Position numbers and translations under genes: made by a program. Shown here piece by piece: positions 1 through 8,485 of a DNA stretch of 37,328 bases. Source of the DNA: Deltaproteobacteria bacterium (GTDB taxonomy: Bacteria > Desulfobacterota > Syntrophobacteria > BM002); assembly GCA_019309045.1 (NCBI GenBank), contig JAFDGZ010000028.1, positions 1-37,328 of the forward strand. The letters run 5' to 3'. The stretch's first letter is position 1. Every line of letters starts with the position of its first letter. A model generated the notes under the pieces. It was not told the origin of the DNA, did no database searches, and saw only the letters and a program-made list of their open reading frames with translations.

Positions 1-104
1 ACTACCGCCACAAGCGTTCATGGGAGGAGGTGAGACCGGCAGCGCACAATTTACTGCCCTCAAGCAGTTGGAACCAGTAAAAAAACAAAGAAAGGAGAAC
101 ACAG

Positions 105-320
105 ATGCTTGGAAAAATCAGAAAAAAACTCAATCAGAAGGGTTTCACCCTTATTGAGTTGATGATCGTTATCGCCATCATCGGTATTCTGGCAGCAATC
201 GCCATTCCGCAGTTCGCCTCCTACCGCAAGAAGGCGTACAATGCGGCGGCCCTGAGTGATATGAAAACCGCCAAGACAACCCTGGAGGCCTACTACGCAG
301 ACAACCAGTGGTATCCGTAG
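105..320 (+). CDS. pilA: Short type IV pilin, PilA-N type (Geobacter-like)
   Basis: This encodes a 71-residue prepilin, the structural subunit of a type IV pilus or pseudopilus. A short basic leader (residues 1-13) ends in Gly13; prepilin peptidase would cut before Phe14. The hydrophobic FTLIEL helix follows, with the conserved Glu at mature position 5. The mature protein is only 58 residues, against 120-160 for usual pilins, so the globular C-terminal domain is absent. From memory it aligns without gaps to Geobacter PilA (61 residues mature), with aromatics at mature positions 1, 24, 27, 32, 51 and 57 plus extra ones at 50 and 56. A strong ribosome site (AAAGGAG, 91-97) sets the start. The missing domain seems to be supplied by the next gene, 30 bases downstream. 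The pilin call is very secure; conductivity is not shown by sequence. Confidence 0.95.
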   Translation: MLGKIRKKLNQKGFTLIELMIVIAIIGILAAIAIPQFASYRKKAYNAAALSDMKTAKTTLEAYYADNQWYP

Positions 321-350
321 ATGGCAATAAGCTCCAAAGGGAGGTTTGTG

Positions 351-743
351 ATGAGAAAAAACATCTTCAGAATATTGGTTATGCTCTTGGCCCTGGCTTT
401 TATGGCCAGTCCATGTCTTGCTGGCTCAGTGACCATATCCCATAGCAACAATGTTGATCAAGATATCACGGGCGGCAACGGCAATCCGCAATGCCGCGTT
501 TCCCTGTCGAAGAACGTCAGCTTTGTATACACCCGAGATGATGACAACTCTGCTTCGGCTCAGACTTATGCTATAGGTGCCCGCCATGATGCCGGCAACA
601 AGGCCTATGGTACTGCTTCCGATACTACCTTGATATACTGGGTTACCATGACCACGGGTGACATAACCGGCAGTGAGATCAGCGTTGCTACCAGTGCTTT
701 CAAAGACAATCAGGTCGGTGGCAAGAACTGGGTGCCAATGTAG
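351..743 (+). CDS. Secreted pilin C-terminal-domain-like protein (split pilin partner)
   Basis: This encodes about 130 residues with a Sec-type signal peptide: MRKN, a hydrophobic stretch, and a likely cut after CLA at about residue 25. I chose the ATG at 351 over the in-frame ATG at 321 because AAAGGGAGG (336-344) sits just upstream and the signal peptide then begins correctly. The exported part is rich in Ser, Thr, Gly and Asn. Its stretch A-x-HDAGNKAYGTASDTT resembles the C-terminal beta region of full-length pilins. In Geobacter a short pilin is followed by such a protein (PilA-C, also called Spc), reported to pair with or stabilise the short pilin. The spacing and order here match that plan, so the two genes probably form one operon. 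The partner role is inferred from context and weak similarity. Confidence 0.7.
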   Translation: MRKNIFRILVMLLALAFMASPCLAGSVTISHSNNVDQDITGGNGNPQCRVSLSKNVSFVYTRDDDNSASAQTYAIGARHDAGNKAYGTASDTTLIYWVTMTTGDITGSEISVATSAFKDNQVGGKNWVPM

Positions 744-804
744 TCTGTAGACTACTTCAGGGCAAGGTCAACTCTATTCCTTACACTGATACGTTTGTGA
801 GCAT

Positions 805-835
805 GGAACGGGGCCGAGATTATCGGCCCCGTTCC
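805..835 (+). terminator. Strong hairpin after the split-pilin genes
   Basis: A perfect 13-bp stem (GGAACGGGGCCGA at 805-817, its complement at 823-835) closes a 5-base loop. It lies 62 bases after the pilin-partner stop and 18 bases before the ABC permease start. There is no T-run after it, so it may be a weak terminator, an attenuator or an mRNA 3'-end stabiliser separating high pilin expression from the ABC genes. Confidence 0.6.
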
Positions 836-852
836 AGCTGCTTGCGGAGTCT

Positions 853-1659
853 ATGCTGAAAACCTATGCCATCATCAAGGTTACCTTTCTAGGAGGGGTG
901 CGAGACCGTACCCTTTTCGGCATTTTTATCCTTGGCTTGCTGCTGCTGGCCACGGTTCCCATTTTCTCGTACTTTTCTATGCGGCAGACCACGGAGGTTG
1001 CCGCCGGATATGCTCTTTCGGTAATTTCGCTCATTGGCTTGCTTCTCACGGTGTTCATGAGCGGCAATCTTATCTCAAAAGATATCGATCGCAAGAGCAT
1101 CCATACTGTTGTGACACTCCCCATATCCCGCAGCCAATACATGGTCGGCAAATTTGTCGGCCTGGCATTGTTGCTTCTAGTATCTCTGAGCATATTATAT
1201 TGCCTGGCAGCCATGCCGATTTACCTGGTTTCACTGCAGTACCCCCCCCTGCAACCACTCAATTGGCAAACGTACTTTCTTGTGGGAGTTTCCGAGTTTT
1301 TCCTCCTCCTGGTGATCAGCGCTGTCTCGGTGCTGTTCAACAGTTTTGCCACCTCCACTTTTCTACCCATGGCCTTGACCCTGGCAGTCTACTGCATCGG
1401 CCAGAGCACTGTGCTGGTAAAAGACTACCTGGCAAAGGCGTCAAACGCCAAAGACGTACCACCGCTTCTAGCATTTGTGGCCAAGGCCAGCTATTACATA
1501 TTCCCCAACCTCTATGCATTCAATCTAAGAAACACTTTTGTCTATTCTCTGCCGGTTAACCTGACGTTTCTCGCAATGGTTCTTCTCTACGGAATTTTTT
1601 ACATCAGTGTAGTGATATGCATGGCAACATTCGTTTTTGACAGAAGAGATCTGCTATGA
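853..1659 (+). CDS. ABC-2 type transporter permease
   Basis: A 268-residue polytopic membrane protein with about six hydrophobic segments (roughly residues 20-42, 55-75, 105-130, 145-170, 170-190 and 235-262). Between the second and third lies the cytoplasmic stretch ISKDIDRKSIHTVVTLPISR, whose KDI-x-RKSI-x-T-x-L-x-P-x-SR pattern is typical of ABC-2 permeases of the NatB/CcmB-like superfamily. It should form the membrane part of an exporter with the ATPase at 2542. The start is the ATG at 853, 18 bases after the hairpin. Its stop overlaps the next gene by four bases (ATGA), so translation is coupled. Substrate is unknown; the neighbouring pilin genes suggest surface-structure biogenesis. Confidence 0.85.
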   Translation: MLKTYAIIKVTFLGGVRDRTLFGIFILGLLLLATVPIFSYFSMRQTTEVAAGYALSVISLIGLLLTVFMSGNLISKDIDRKSIHTVVTLPISRSQYMVGKFVGLALLLLVSLSILYCLAAMPIYLVSLQYPPLQPLNWQTYFLVGVSEFFLLLVISAVSVLFNSFATSTFLPMALTLAVYCIGQSTVLVKDYLAKASNAKDVPPLLAFVAKASYYIFPNLYAFNLRNTFVYSLPVNLTFLAMVLLYGIFYISVVICMATFVFDRRDLL

Positions 1660-2528
1660 AGCGGCTCGTACTGTTTCTCTGCATCTTGACGCTCTGTGCG
1701 GTATTTTTCTATAAAGTAGACCGCATGCGTCACACCCAGCCCATGCCTGTCAAGCTGCTGCTTCTCCCCTCCAAACAGATGACCCGCGTAATTTCCTTCG
1801 GATATCGCTTGCTGGCAAGTCAGCTCATTTTTTACAACTCGATGTTTTTTGTCGGCAGTCTAGATTCTCCCCCTACGGTTCCCACTTATCAGGAGCTCTT
1901 TCATACATTGGACACAGTGACCTACCTGGATCCTTATAACATGGACGGCTATTACTTCGCCCAGGGGCTGCTGAGTTGGAATCGCAGCTTTATTGAGCCT
2001 CTGAATTCTCTCCTGCTGCGGGGAATGTCGTATCGGAAATGGGACTGGTACCTGCCATTCTTTTACGGATTCAACCAATTCTATTTTCTAAAAAATCCCA
2101 AAAAGGCGGCACCATATCTGCGACGAGCCTACAGGCTCAATCCAGAGAACGAATTCTTGCCCACATTGATTGCCAGGCTGTATTACCAGGGAGATGAAAC
2201 CAGAGCAGCCATCGATTACCTGGAAGAGATGAGCCGTACTGCCAGCAGCAAGAATTTGCGCAGGTGGATAAACGTGCGTTTGAGGGCGCTGCGCACGGTT
2301 TTGTTTCTCGAAGAGGCCATGGAGAGATATGAGAAAAGATTTGGCCGAAAACCTGCAAGGCTTGAAGAGTTGATTACTGCAAGGATTCTTAGAGCCATAC
2401 CACCTGATCCATATGGAGGGAAGTTCTATCTGGATGCGAAAGGCAGAGTGCGTACTACCAGCAATTTTGCTTTTTCGCGGCAAGGCTCAGCGAAGAAGAA
2501 GAGATCCTCCGCTTCAATTTTCAAGTAA
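1656..2528 (+). CDS. Membrane-anchored helical-repeat (TPR-like) protein of unknown function
   Basis: A 290-residue protein with one N-terminal membrane segment (about residues 3-19) and the rest predicted outside the cytoplasm. The middle (about 75-215) shows degenerate TPR-like helical pairs, for example A-x-Y-L-R-R-A-Y-R-L-N-P-E-N near residues 151-164. A C-terminal segment carries PPDPYGGKFYLD, a motif I recall from small secreted or anchored proteins of this lineage, followed by a lysine-rich tail. It overlaps the permease gene by four bases and ends 13 bases before the ATPase start, so it is probably an accessory part of the same transporter. I do not recognise a named family and assign no function beyond protein interaction. 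Confidence 0.7.
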   Translation: MKRLVLFLCILTLCAVFFYKVDRMRHTQPMPVKLLLLPSKQMTRVISFGYRLLASQLIFYNSMFFVGSLDSPPTVPTYQELFHTLDTVTYLDPYNMDGYYFAQGLLSWNRSFIEPLNSLLLRGMSYRKWDWYLPFFYGFNQFYFLKNPKKAAPYLRRAYRLNPENEFLPTLIARLYYQGDETRAAIDYLEEMSRTASSKNLRRWINVRLRALRTVLFLEEAMERYEKRFGRKPARLEELITARILRAIPPDPYGGKFYLDAKGRVRTTSNFAFSRQGSAKKKRSSASIFK

Positions 2529-2541
2529 AAAGAGATTTGCA

Positions 2542-3454
2542 ATGACGGCAATTCAGACTGTCAAACTTGGCAAAGTATACACCACAAGGCTCACCAGGAA
2601 AGTTGCAGCGCTGCAAGATCTTGACCTGCAAGTGCAGCGGGGTGAGATATTTGGTTTCCTCGGTCCCAACGGGGCCGGCAAGAGTACGACCATAAAACTT
2701 CTCATGAATCTCATAAGGCCTTCCACGGGTGAAGCCCAGATTCTGGGTGTGCCGGTGACTGAATCCTCGTCGCGTCAGAATGTGGGATATCTACCTGAAA
2801 ACCCGCAATATTATGGCTACCTGACAGGCCAGGAACTGCTGCACATGGTGGGAGAGATCCACGGCATGGCGAAGGAAGATATCCACAAGCGATCCAGTGA
2901 ACTTCTCGAACTTCTGGATTTACCCGTGGAAAAAAAGAGGTACATATCAGGATTTTCAAAAGGGATGATGCAGCGGGTTGGCCTGGCGCAGGCCATAATC
3001 CACAATCCAGAAGTCATAGTGCTCGACGAACCCATGTCCGGCCTCGACCCCCCAGGCCGCAGACTTGTCACCGATCTGATGCTGAGGCTGCGAGACTGTG
3101 GAGGTGATATGTGACCGCATTGGCATCATCACTGGGGGCAGGCTGAGGTTCTGTGGGACTCTGGCAGATGTGATCTCCGAGAGTTTTTCTTCATATGAGG
3201 TGATCTTGCGCAAGGTTTCCAGGGAACAATTGCGGATCCTGGAGGACAAGGGGTTTCGGCCCAGGAGTGTAGAAGACAAGGTAAAGGTGGCAGTTGCCAA
3301 AGAAAACATTGCTGCCTTTGTGGGTGATTTTGTCAATTCCCAAGGGGAACTGGTTGCCATAGAACCGATGCGCTTCACCCTGGAAGATTTTTTTATGGGT
3401 TTCGTGGAGGAGAAGCCCAACTCCCAGGTTGGCAGAAAGAGCCTGGTAGGATAA
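2542..3454 (+). pseudogene. ABC transporter ATP-binding protein, frame broken by internal deletion
   Basis: The first frame (2542-3114, ATG at 2542) has Walker A GPNGAGKST (residues 41-49), a Q-loop region (LPENPQ), signature SGFSKGM and Walker B VIVLDEPMSGLDP, then stops with TGA at 3112 soon after LRLRD. The +1 frame resumes from 3098 as VEVICDRIGIITGGRLRF and runs to the stop at 3452-3454, with a usual ATPase C-terminus. The segment expected between, about 14 residues including the H-loop histidine (G-K-T-V-F-F-S-S-H-I-L type), is absent. One base stands where about 42 are expected, so roughly 41 bases appear missing. Without the switch histidine and in two frames, an active ATPase is unlikely. 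The gene follows the permease and helical-repeat genes. Assembly error in place of a real mutation cannot be excluded. Confidence 0.8.
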
Positions 3455-3464
3455 AGAAGACAAC

Positions 3465-5858
3465 ATGGACAGGAAAAAAAAGCAACTTGATCCTGACTTC
3501 ATATCCCTCCTCTTGCTTCTCTTTCTGGGTCTCCTTGCTTATTCTAATAGCTTTCTAGCAAGCTTCCATTACGATGACATTACTCGCATTGTACAGAATG
3601 ATGCCATCCTTGATATTGGCAATCTAAGACAAATTTATTCATACTGCCCGGAGCGTTTCCTCGTCTACCTAACACTGGCGCTCAACTACAGACTGAGCGG
3701 CTTTGACACTACCAGCTACCATATCGTCAATTTTTTCATCCACTATTTTGCTACAATCTTTCTCTACTTTTTTTGCCTCGAAATCTGGAAAACTCCTGCC
3801 TTGAAAGCAAACGATCAGAAATTTCCCCTTCACGTTATGGCCTTTCTGGTGGCAGGCATTTTTTGTCTCCATCCTCTCCAGACAGAATCGGTAACTTACA
3901 TCATTCAGCGGGCAGAAAGTATGGCAGGTATGTTCTATTGGGGCGCAATGCTTTTTTATATGAAGGCACGGCTGTCTGCCAGTAGCAGAACCGCAATTGG
4001 CTATTATTTAGCCACTTTACTTTGTGGTCTGGGCGCTGCCTTTTCGAAAGAGACTGCTATTACACTGCCCATTATGATAGTGGCGCTTGAAGTGTTGTTT
4101 TTCGAAACTTCCATCAGAGATGTCGCCAAAAACAAGATAATTTTCGCCCTATTTATTCCGATTGGTATCGCAATTGCCTACAAGCTGGCCGCAGTGGTTC
4201 AGAGAGATTTTTATTACGATCCTGACATACCATACACTAGGACGCAGTACTTTTTGACTCAATTCAGTGTGTTGTTGACTTATTTACGACTTTTCTTCTG
4301 GCCGGCCAACCAGAATCTTGACTATGATTATCCTGTAGCTACTTCCTTTATTGATTTCAGGACCGTCTCTGCCTTTGCAGTCTTGTTGCTGTTCTTGACG
4401 CTGGCGATCATCTGTCGTCGAAAATACCGATGCCTCTCTTTTGGCATCATCGGGTTTTTTGTCACCCTGGCGCCTACCTCCAGTGTGATCCCCATCAAAG
4501 ATCTCATTTATGAACACAGAATGTATCTAGCGGTAGGCTTTCTGGCAATGGCAGCCGTAGAAGTGGTTTGGCGCCTCGTTTGCCGTGAAAAAGCCCCAGT
4601 TTCCGCGTTATCAAGAGTTGGCGCTCTCACAGGGATAGCTCTCACACTATTATTGCTGTCGGCTGTCACATACAGCCGGAACAATGTCTGGTTCACTGAT
4701 CTCACTTTATGGCGGGATGTGGTGGCCAAGTCGCCGGGGAAGACTAGACCGCATTTGAACTATGGCATGGCTCTTTACAAGTACTCATTTGGCGATCTGA
4801 AAAACGCCAAAAAGGAGTTTGAAATTGCTAGAGAATTATGTCCGACATGCCCGATGCCTTATCATAATCTTGCCTTTATTCTCTGGAAGGAGGGGGACTA
4901 CCAGGGGGCAGTCAGACTGTACCAACAAGCTCTTCAGCGAGACCCTGCCTATGAAGATTCCCTCTATCAGTTGGGCAGGCTCTATAAGAATCTGGGGCAA
5001 TGGGAAGATGCCCGCAAACAACTGGAGCGATTAATTGGACTTTCTCCAGGTTTTAGGTTCATTCAAGCATATCTTGATCTCATAGAAGTCTATCAGGCAA
5101 CTGATCTCCCTCAAGAAGCTGCCGAGCTCGCCAGTGTTATCAGCCGTATGCCCGATGGGCTACCCCACATTGACTACCACCGAGGACTGGCTTATTTCAA
5201 GCTATATGATTATCAGAAAGCCGAGCAATATCTTGCTGAGGCGGCTACGAAGGACACGGCTTCATCCATAAGAGTTTCCGCCAATCTCCTGCTTGCGCAG
5301 ATCTACTATGAAGAGAATAATTACCAGAAATCTGAAGAAGCATTCTTGCGGGTACTCGACGACAATGCCTGGTCAGTAACTGCCCATTATAATCTAGCCC
5401 TTCTCCTGGAACGTAAGGGACGACTGGCTGAAGCTCGCGAACACCTTGAAAAAATCCTGGTTGTCGACCCGTTCTGCATTGATGCGGCTGTGCAGTTAGT
5501 TGGAATTTATGATCGTTTGGGTGATGCAGTCAGGCGAACTGATATGCTGATAAAATTGCTTGGTCTACGACCTACTTCCAGAGAATACTTTTATTTAAAG
5601 GCCCATGAGAACGCCGATTTCAGAAATACGTTACGTACTTATTCCCAGAAGTTCCTCCTGCTGTATTCTTCCCCACGATCTTTGCGGGCAGGGGCAATTA
5701 TTGCCACACTAGAAGGAGATTATCCGTCAGCTATTAAAAGTTACCAGAGATATCTTCTAGGTGAGAGGAATTCAGTAAGCAGGGAAAGAGTCGGCAAAGA
5801 AATTCAGCGTCTCCAGGAACTGCTTCAAGGCAAGAGTAACCTCAGAAGAGGTGTGTAA
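3465..5858 (+). CDS. TMTC-like GT-C membrane protein with C-terminal TPR repeats
   Basis: A 797-residue protein in two parts. The N-terminal half (about 1-415) has around ten hydrophobic segments. Its first extracytoplasmic loop holds FHYDD (Asp37-Asp38), matching the acidic pair of GT-C glycosyltransferases of the TMTC/PMT-like group; HPLQTESVTYIIQRAE (about 138-153) is another typical stretch. The C-terminal half (about 420-790) is a run of TPR repeats, e.g. Y-H-N-L-A-F-I-L-W-K-E-G-D-Y and A-H-Y-N-L-A-L-L-L-E-R-K-G-R. Proteins of this shape use a polyprenyl-phosphate sugar to modify exported proteins or glycans. It starts 10 bases after the broken ATPase gene and is probably in the pilin-linked operon. 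A paralogue lies at 28045-30039. The ribosome site is weak (AAAGAAG). Acceptor and sugar are unknown. Confidence 0.8.
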   Translation: MDRKKKQLDPDFISLLLLLFLGLLAYSNSFLASFHYDDITRIVQNDAILDIGNLRQIYSYCPERFLVYLTLALNYRLSGFDTTSYHIVNFFIHYFATIFLYFFCLEIWKTPALKANDQKFPLHVMAFLVAGIFCLHPLQTESVTYIIQRAESMAGMFYWGAMLFYMKARLSASSRTAIGYYLATLLCGLGAAFSKETAITLPIMIVALEVLFFETSIRDVAKNKIIFALFIPIGIAIAYKLAAVVQRDFYYDPDIPYTRTQYFLTQFSVLLTYLRLFFWPANQNLDYDYPVATSFIDFRTVSAFAVLLLFLTLAIICRRKYRCLSFGIIGFFVTLAPTSSVIPIKDLIYEHRMYLAVGFLAMAAVEVVWRLVCREKAPVSALSRVGALTGIALTLLLLSAVTYSRNNVWFTDLTLWRDVVAKSPGKTRPHLNYGMALYKYSFGDLKNAKKEFEIARELCPTCPMPYHNLAFILWKEGDYQGAVRLYQQALQRDPAYEDSLYQLGRLYKNLGQWEDARKQLERLIGLSPGFRFIQAYLDLIEVYQATDLPQEAAELASVISRMPDGLPHIDYHRGLAYFKLYDYQKAEQYLAEAATKDTASSIRVSANLLLAQIYYEENNYQKSEEAFLRVLDDNAWSVTAHYNLALLLERKGRLAEAREHLEKILVVDPFCIDAAVQLVGIYDRLGDAVRRTDMLIKLLGLRPTSREYFYLKAHENADFRNTLRTYSQKFLLLYSSPRSLRAGAIIATLEGDYPSAIKSYQRYLLGERNSVSRERVGKEIQRLQELLQGKSNLRRGV

Positions 5859-6188
5859 AGGACGTTAGCCGGTGGTTGCCGGGTTATACCTTTCCAAGAC
5901 GATATCTTTATATTTCTGCAAGCGAATAAAAAACGAGATTGTTTGAGCTAATTAACCTTATCTACTTACCATAGAGCAGGTATTTCAGCGCTTTTATGTA
6001 GAAAAGCTTCGTCTTGTATCCAGGAATCTGCCCCGCAACTTGGCATAGAAGATGCTAGATGGAATACCACGGTAGTGCTTGGTCAAGGAGTAATTTAGAA
6101 TATTCTGTGCCTCTTACGGTCGTAAAACATACCAGGAGATATGATTTGATAAGCATATGTCTCGCTGGTTAACTGTGGAGGAAAAAGA
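5859..6188. other. 330-base intergenic region before the opgB-like gene
   Basis: No convincing ORF. Base composition becomes AT-rich towards the opgB-like gene. It contains a sigma-54-like sequence (listed separately) and, at its 3' end, a strong ribosome site GGAGG at 6177-6181. Confidence 0.6.
6041..6055 (+). promoter_or_regulatory. Possible sigma-54 (RpoN) promoter
   Basis: TGGCAT-N5-ATGC keeps the GG and GC dinucleotides at the 12-base spacing of the -24/-12 consensus TGGCAC-N5-TTGC, with 8 of 10 consensus bases. It lies about 130 bases before the opgB-like start. Matches this good arise by chance, and I saw no clear enhancer site, so it is only a candidate. Confidence 0.25.
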
Positions 6189-8060
6189 GTGAATATTCCA
6201 TTCTATTTCTATTCTTCAGTATTTCTATATGTTATTAGCGTAATCTTATATAAGAAGAAGAGTTCATTCCTGAGCAATGGCTTCTTTTATATTCTTCTTC
6301 TCATTTGTTTTATACTATATTTATTTTATGGCGTTGCTAATTATTTCACCGGACGTGGTATAGATGACTCTGTTATATTCCATCTCAAATATGGTTTACA
6401 GGGTGCAGGATTTTCGGCATATACAACACTTATTATAAAAGTAATCATAATAATTATTTTGACAAGTATATTGCTTGCCGTAGTACTCGGACAGAAGAAA
6501 CATGCTATTTCCCGCTTAATACCTAGCAACAGATTACCGTTTATATTTATTATAACAGCATTAGTTCTAAATCCGGCAACTATAAACATGTTTGATCTAA
6601 CAGTAAATGAAGCAAAGGCAAACAGAATCATAAGACATAGCACTCTTTTCGGGGAAGATAGTATAAATAAGTCTGAATTCGCCAAATATTATCGCAAGCC
6701 ATATTTGAAAAAGGTATCTAAAAAGAATAAAAATTTGGTTCTTATCTATGGAGAAGGCCTAGAGCGCACTTATTTTGATGAAACAGTATTTCCAGAACTA
6801 ATTCAAGGATTGCGACAGCTCGAAGCGAAAAGTACGTACTTTACCAATATAAAAGAGGTAGCAGGAACTGGTTGGACAATTGGCGGCATGGTCGCCAGTC
6901 AATGCGGCTTGCCACTGTTTACACCTTCTCATGGGAACTCCATGTCAGGTATGGATTCCTTTCTTGCTTCCGCAGTTTGCCTTGGTGATTTATTGCATGA
7001 AGAAGGATACGAACTCGTATATTACGGTGGAGCTGATCTTGCCTTTGCCGGGAAAGGTTTATTTTACGGCACTCATAAATTTGATGAGATTTGCGGAAGA
7101 CAGGAATTACTGCCCAGGATCGCAGACCAATCTTACAGGTCAGGATGGGGGCTCTATGATGATTCCCTGTTAGATTTAGCCTTCAAGCGCTTTATGGAAT
7201 TGTCGGCGGTAAAAAAGAAATTTGGCCTCTTTTTGCTTACCTTGGACACCCATCATCCCGAAGGTGATCCCTCACAGAGCTGTAAAAGAAGAATCTACCG
7301 GGATGGCTCCAATCCCATACTCAATGCGGTGAGTTGTTCTGACTACTTACTAACGAAATTTGTAAGCAAAATTATGGAAAGCCCCTATGCAGACAACACT
7401 GTCGTTGTCATTGTTTCAGATCATCTCAGTCTGAGAAATACCGCTTCAGATTTGTTGAACAGGATGGCCCGCAGGAATCTTTTCATGATTCTGGAAAGCG
7501 GTACAAACGAGGCGAGAAAGATAGAAAAATTGGGATCAACTCTCGATATTGGGACGACAATATTGCCTTTCATTGGTTATGAGGGGACAATAGGATTGGG
7601 ACGAAATCTGTTAGGACTAGATGAAACAATGGCAGATATAAAATATATCCAGGATCATCTAACCTCATGGAAGACATACATATCTGAGTTCTGGAATTTT
7701 CCAAAAATTCATGACTTTATCGCAATTGATATTGACCAGAAGAAGCTGACAATTGACGACAGAGTATTTAAAATTCCAATTCTGGTGGAATTCGATGCTG
7801 ACTTACAAACAAACATGAAATTTGAATTTGATATAACAAAAAAAGACAGAAAGTTAATCAATTATGTTCGTGATGTTACAGATGATAAAGGTTTTATTTT
7901 CGTTGACTATTGCGACTACGCTGCTCTTCTTGACAAGAATGTAGGACATAATGGTTACTGTATGGTAATAGGTAGAGGACAAAATTATACTAAAGCATTA
8001 GAATTATACGGTAAGCTTAAGATAACAGCAGAAGACATCCGCAAGTTGGCAGCTTTCTAA
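6189..8060 (+). CDS. opgB: OpgB/MdoB-like phosphoglycerol transferase (sulfatase fold)
   Basis: Phosphoglycerol transferase I moves sn-1-phosphoglycerol from phosphatidylglycerol onto periplasmic glucans. The 623-residue protein has about four N-terminal membrane segments (residues 5-20, 30-50, 78-100, 115-130) and a periplasmic sulfatase-like domain. From memory it matches E. coli OpgB closely: FTGRGIDDSV (53-62), GEGLERTYFD (188-197; Glu189 metal ligand), the Thr nucleophile in GTGWT-IGGMVASQCG (Thr230), TLDTHHP and SDHL (Asp411, His412). It lacks about 140 C-terminal residues of the E. coli enzyme (763). It starts at GTG 6189 behind a strong GGAGG. Its DNA is clearly more AT-rich than its neighbours, suggesting horizontal gain. 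No opgG or opgH is present, so the acceptor may be another polymer, perhaps the polysaccharide made by this cluster. Confidence 0.85.
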   Translation: MNIPFYFYSSVFLYVISVILYKKKSSFLSNGFFYILLLICFILYLFYGVANYFTGRGIDDSVIFHLKYGLQGAGFSAYTTLIIKVIIIIILTSILLAVVLGQKKHAISRLIPSNRLPFIFIITALVLNPATINMFDLTVNEAKANRIIRHSTLFGEDSINKSEFAKYYRKPYLKKVSKKNKNLVLIYGEGLERTYFDETVFPELIQGLRQLEAKSTYFTNIKEVAGTGWTIGGMVASQCGLPLFTPSHGNSMSGMDSFLASAVCLGDLLHEEGYELVYYGGADLAFAGKGLFYGTHKFDEICGRQELLPRIADQSYRSGWGLYDDSLLDLAFKRFMELSAVKKKFGLFLLTLDTHHPEGDPSQSCKRRIYRDGSNPILNAVSCSDYLLTKFVSKIMESPYADNTVVVIVSDHLSLRNTASDLLNRMARRNLFMILESGTNEARKIEKLGSTLDIGTTILPFIGYEGTIGLGRNLLGLDETMADIKYIQDHLTSWKTYISEFWNFPKIHDFIAIDIDQKKLTIDDRVFKIPILVEFDADLQTNMKFEFDITKKDRKLINYVRDVTDDKGFIFVDYCDYAALLDKNVGHNGYCMVIGRGQNYTKALELYGKLKITAEDIRKLAAF

Positions 8061-8266
8061 TTAATAGGACTATATAATAATAGCTTAATACTATTTACTG
8101 CCAGGTATGATGGTGTCTATATTTCTTACATGAGATTTACTATGAGTTGCTGTATATAACAATATTATAATCGACTGGATAAATAGTTGGCAAAACCCAC
8201 GCAATACATATGGTATAGTGGAGTAATGCTTAAAGAAAGCTGTGAATATCTGCACTAATTGTTATA

Positions 8267-8288
8267 GGTTGATGGCAAAATGAAAGTG
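8267..8288 (+). repeat. Left terminal inverted repeat (22 bp)
   Basis: Exact reverse complement of 8486-8507; no mismatch over 22 bases. Confidence 0.85.
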
Positions 8289-8312
8289 CAACCCCTTCAC
8301 CACACATTTGCT

Positions 8313-8336
8313 AGCCGCAACCTCCAGGTTGCGGCT
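8313..8336. repeat. Perfect 11-bp-stem palindrome inside the element
   Basis: AGCCGCAACCT and its complement are separated by only two bases (CC). The stem is GC-rich and could form a cruciform or an RNA hairpin. No T-run follows. Confidence 0.7.
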
Positions 8337-8485
8337 GCGGCCGTCATTACAATGGTGGCATGGCGCCATTGCTTCTTGAGACTGATAGCGATACAGGGAC
8401 AAGGCTAAAGCCTATGGCAAGCAACTCACCGCCGTGCCTCGAATCCCCTGACAAGCCTTGTTAACCGATCTTGGTTGTCTAGGTA

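Noticed and set aside
1-104. Two short open tails before the pilin, one ending at 80 and one running into the pilin gene
   Set aside because: Both are only a few dozen codons and neither resembles a known protein end, so no upstream gene end can be assigned.
8340-8463. Short open frame inside the inverted-repeat element
   Set aside because: About 30 codons, no ribosome site and no similarity I can recognise to a transposase.
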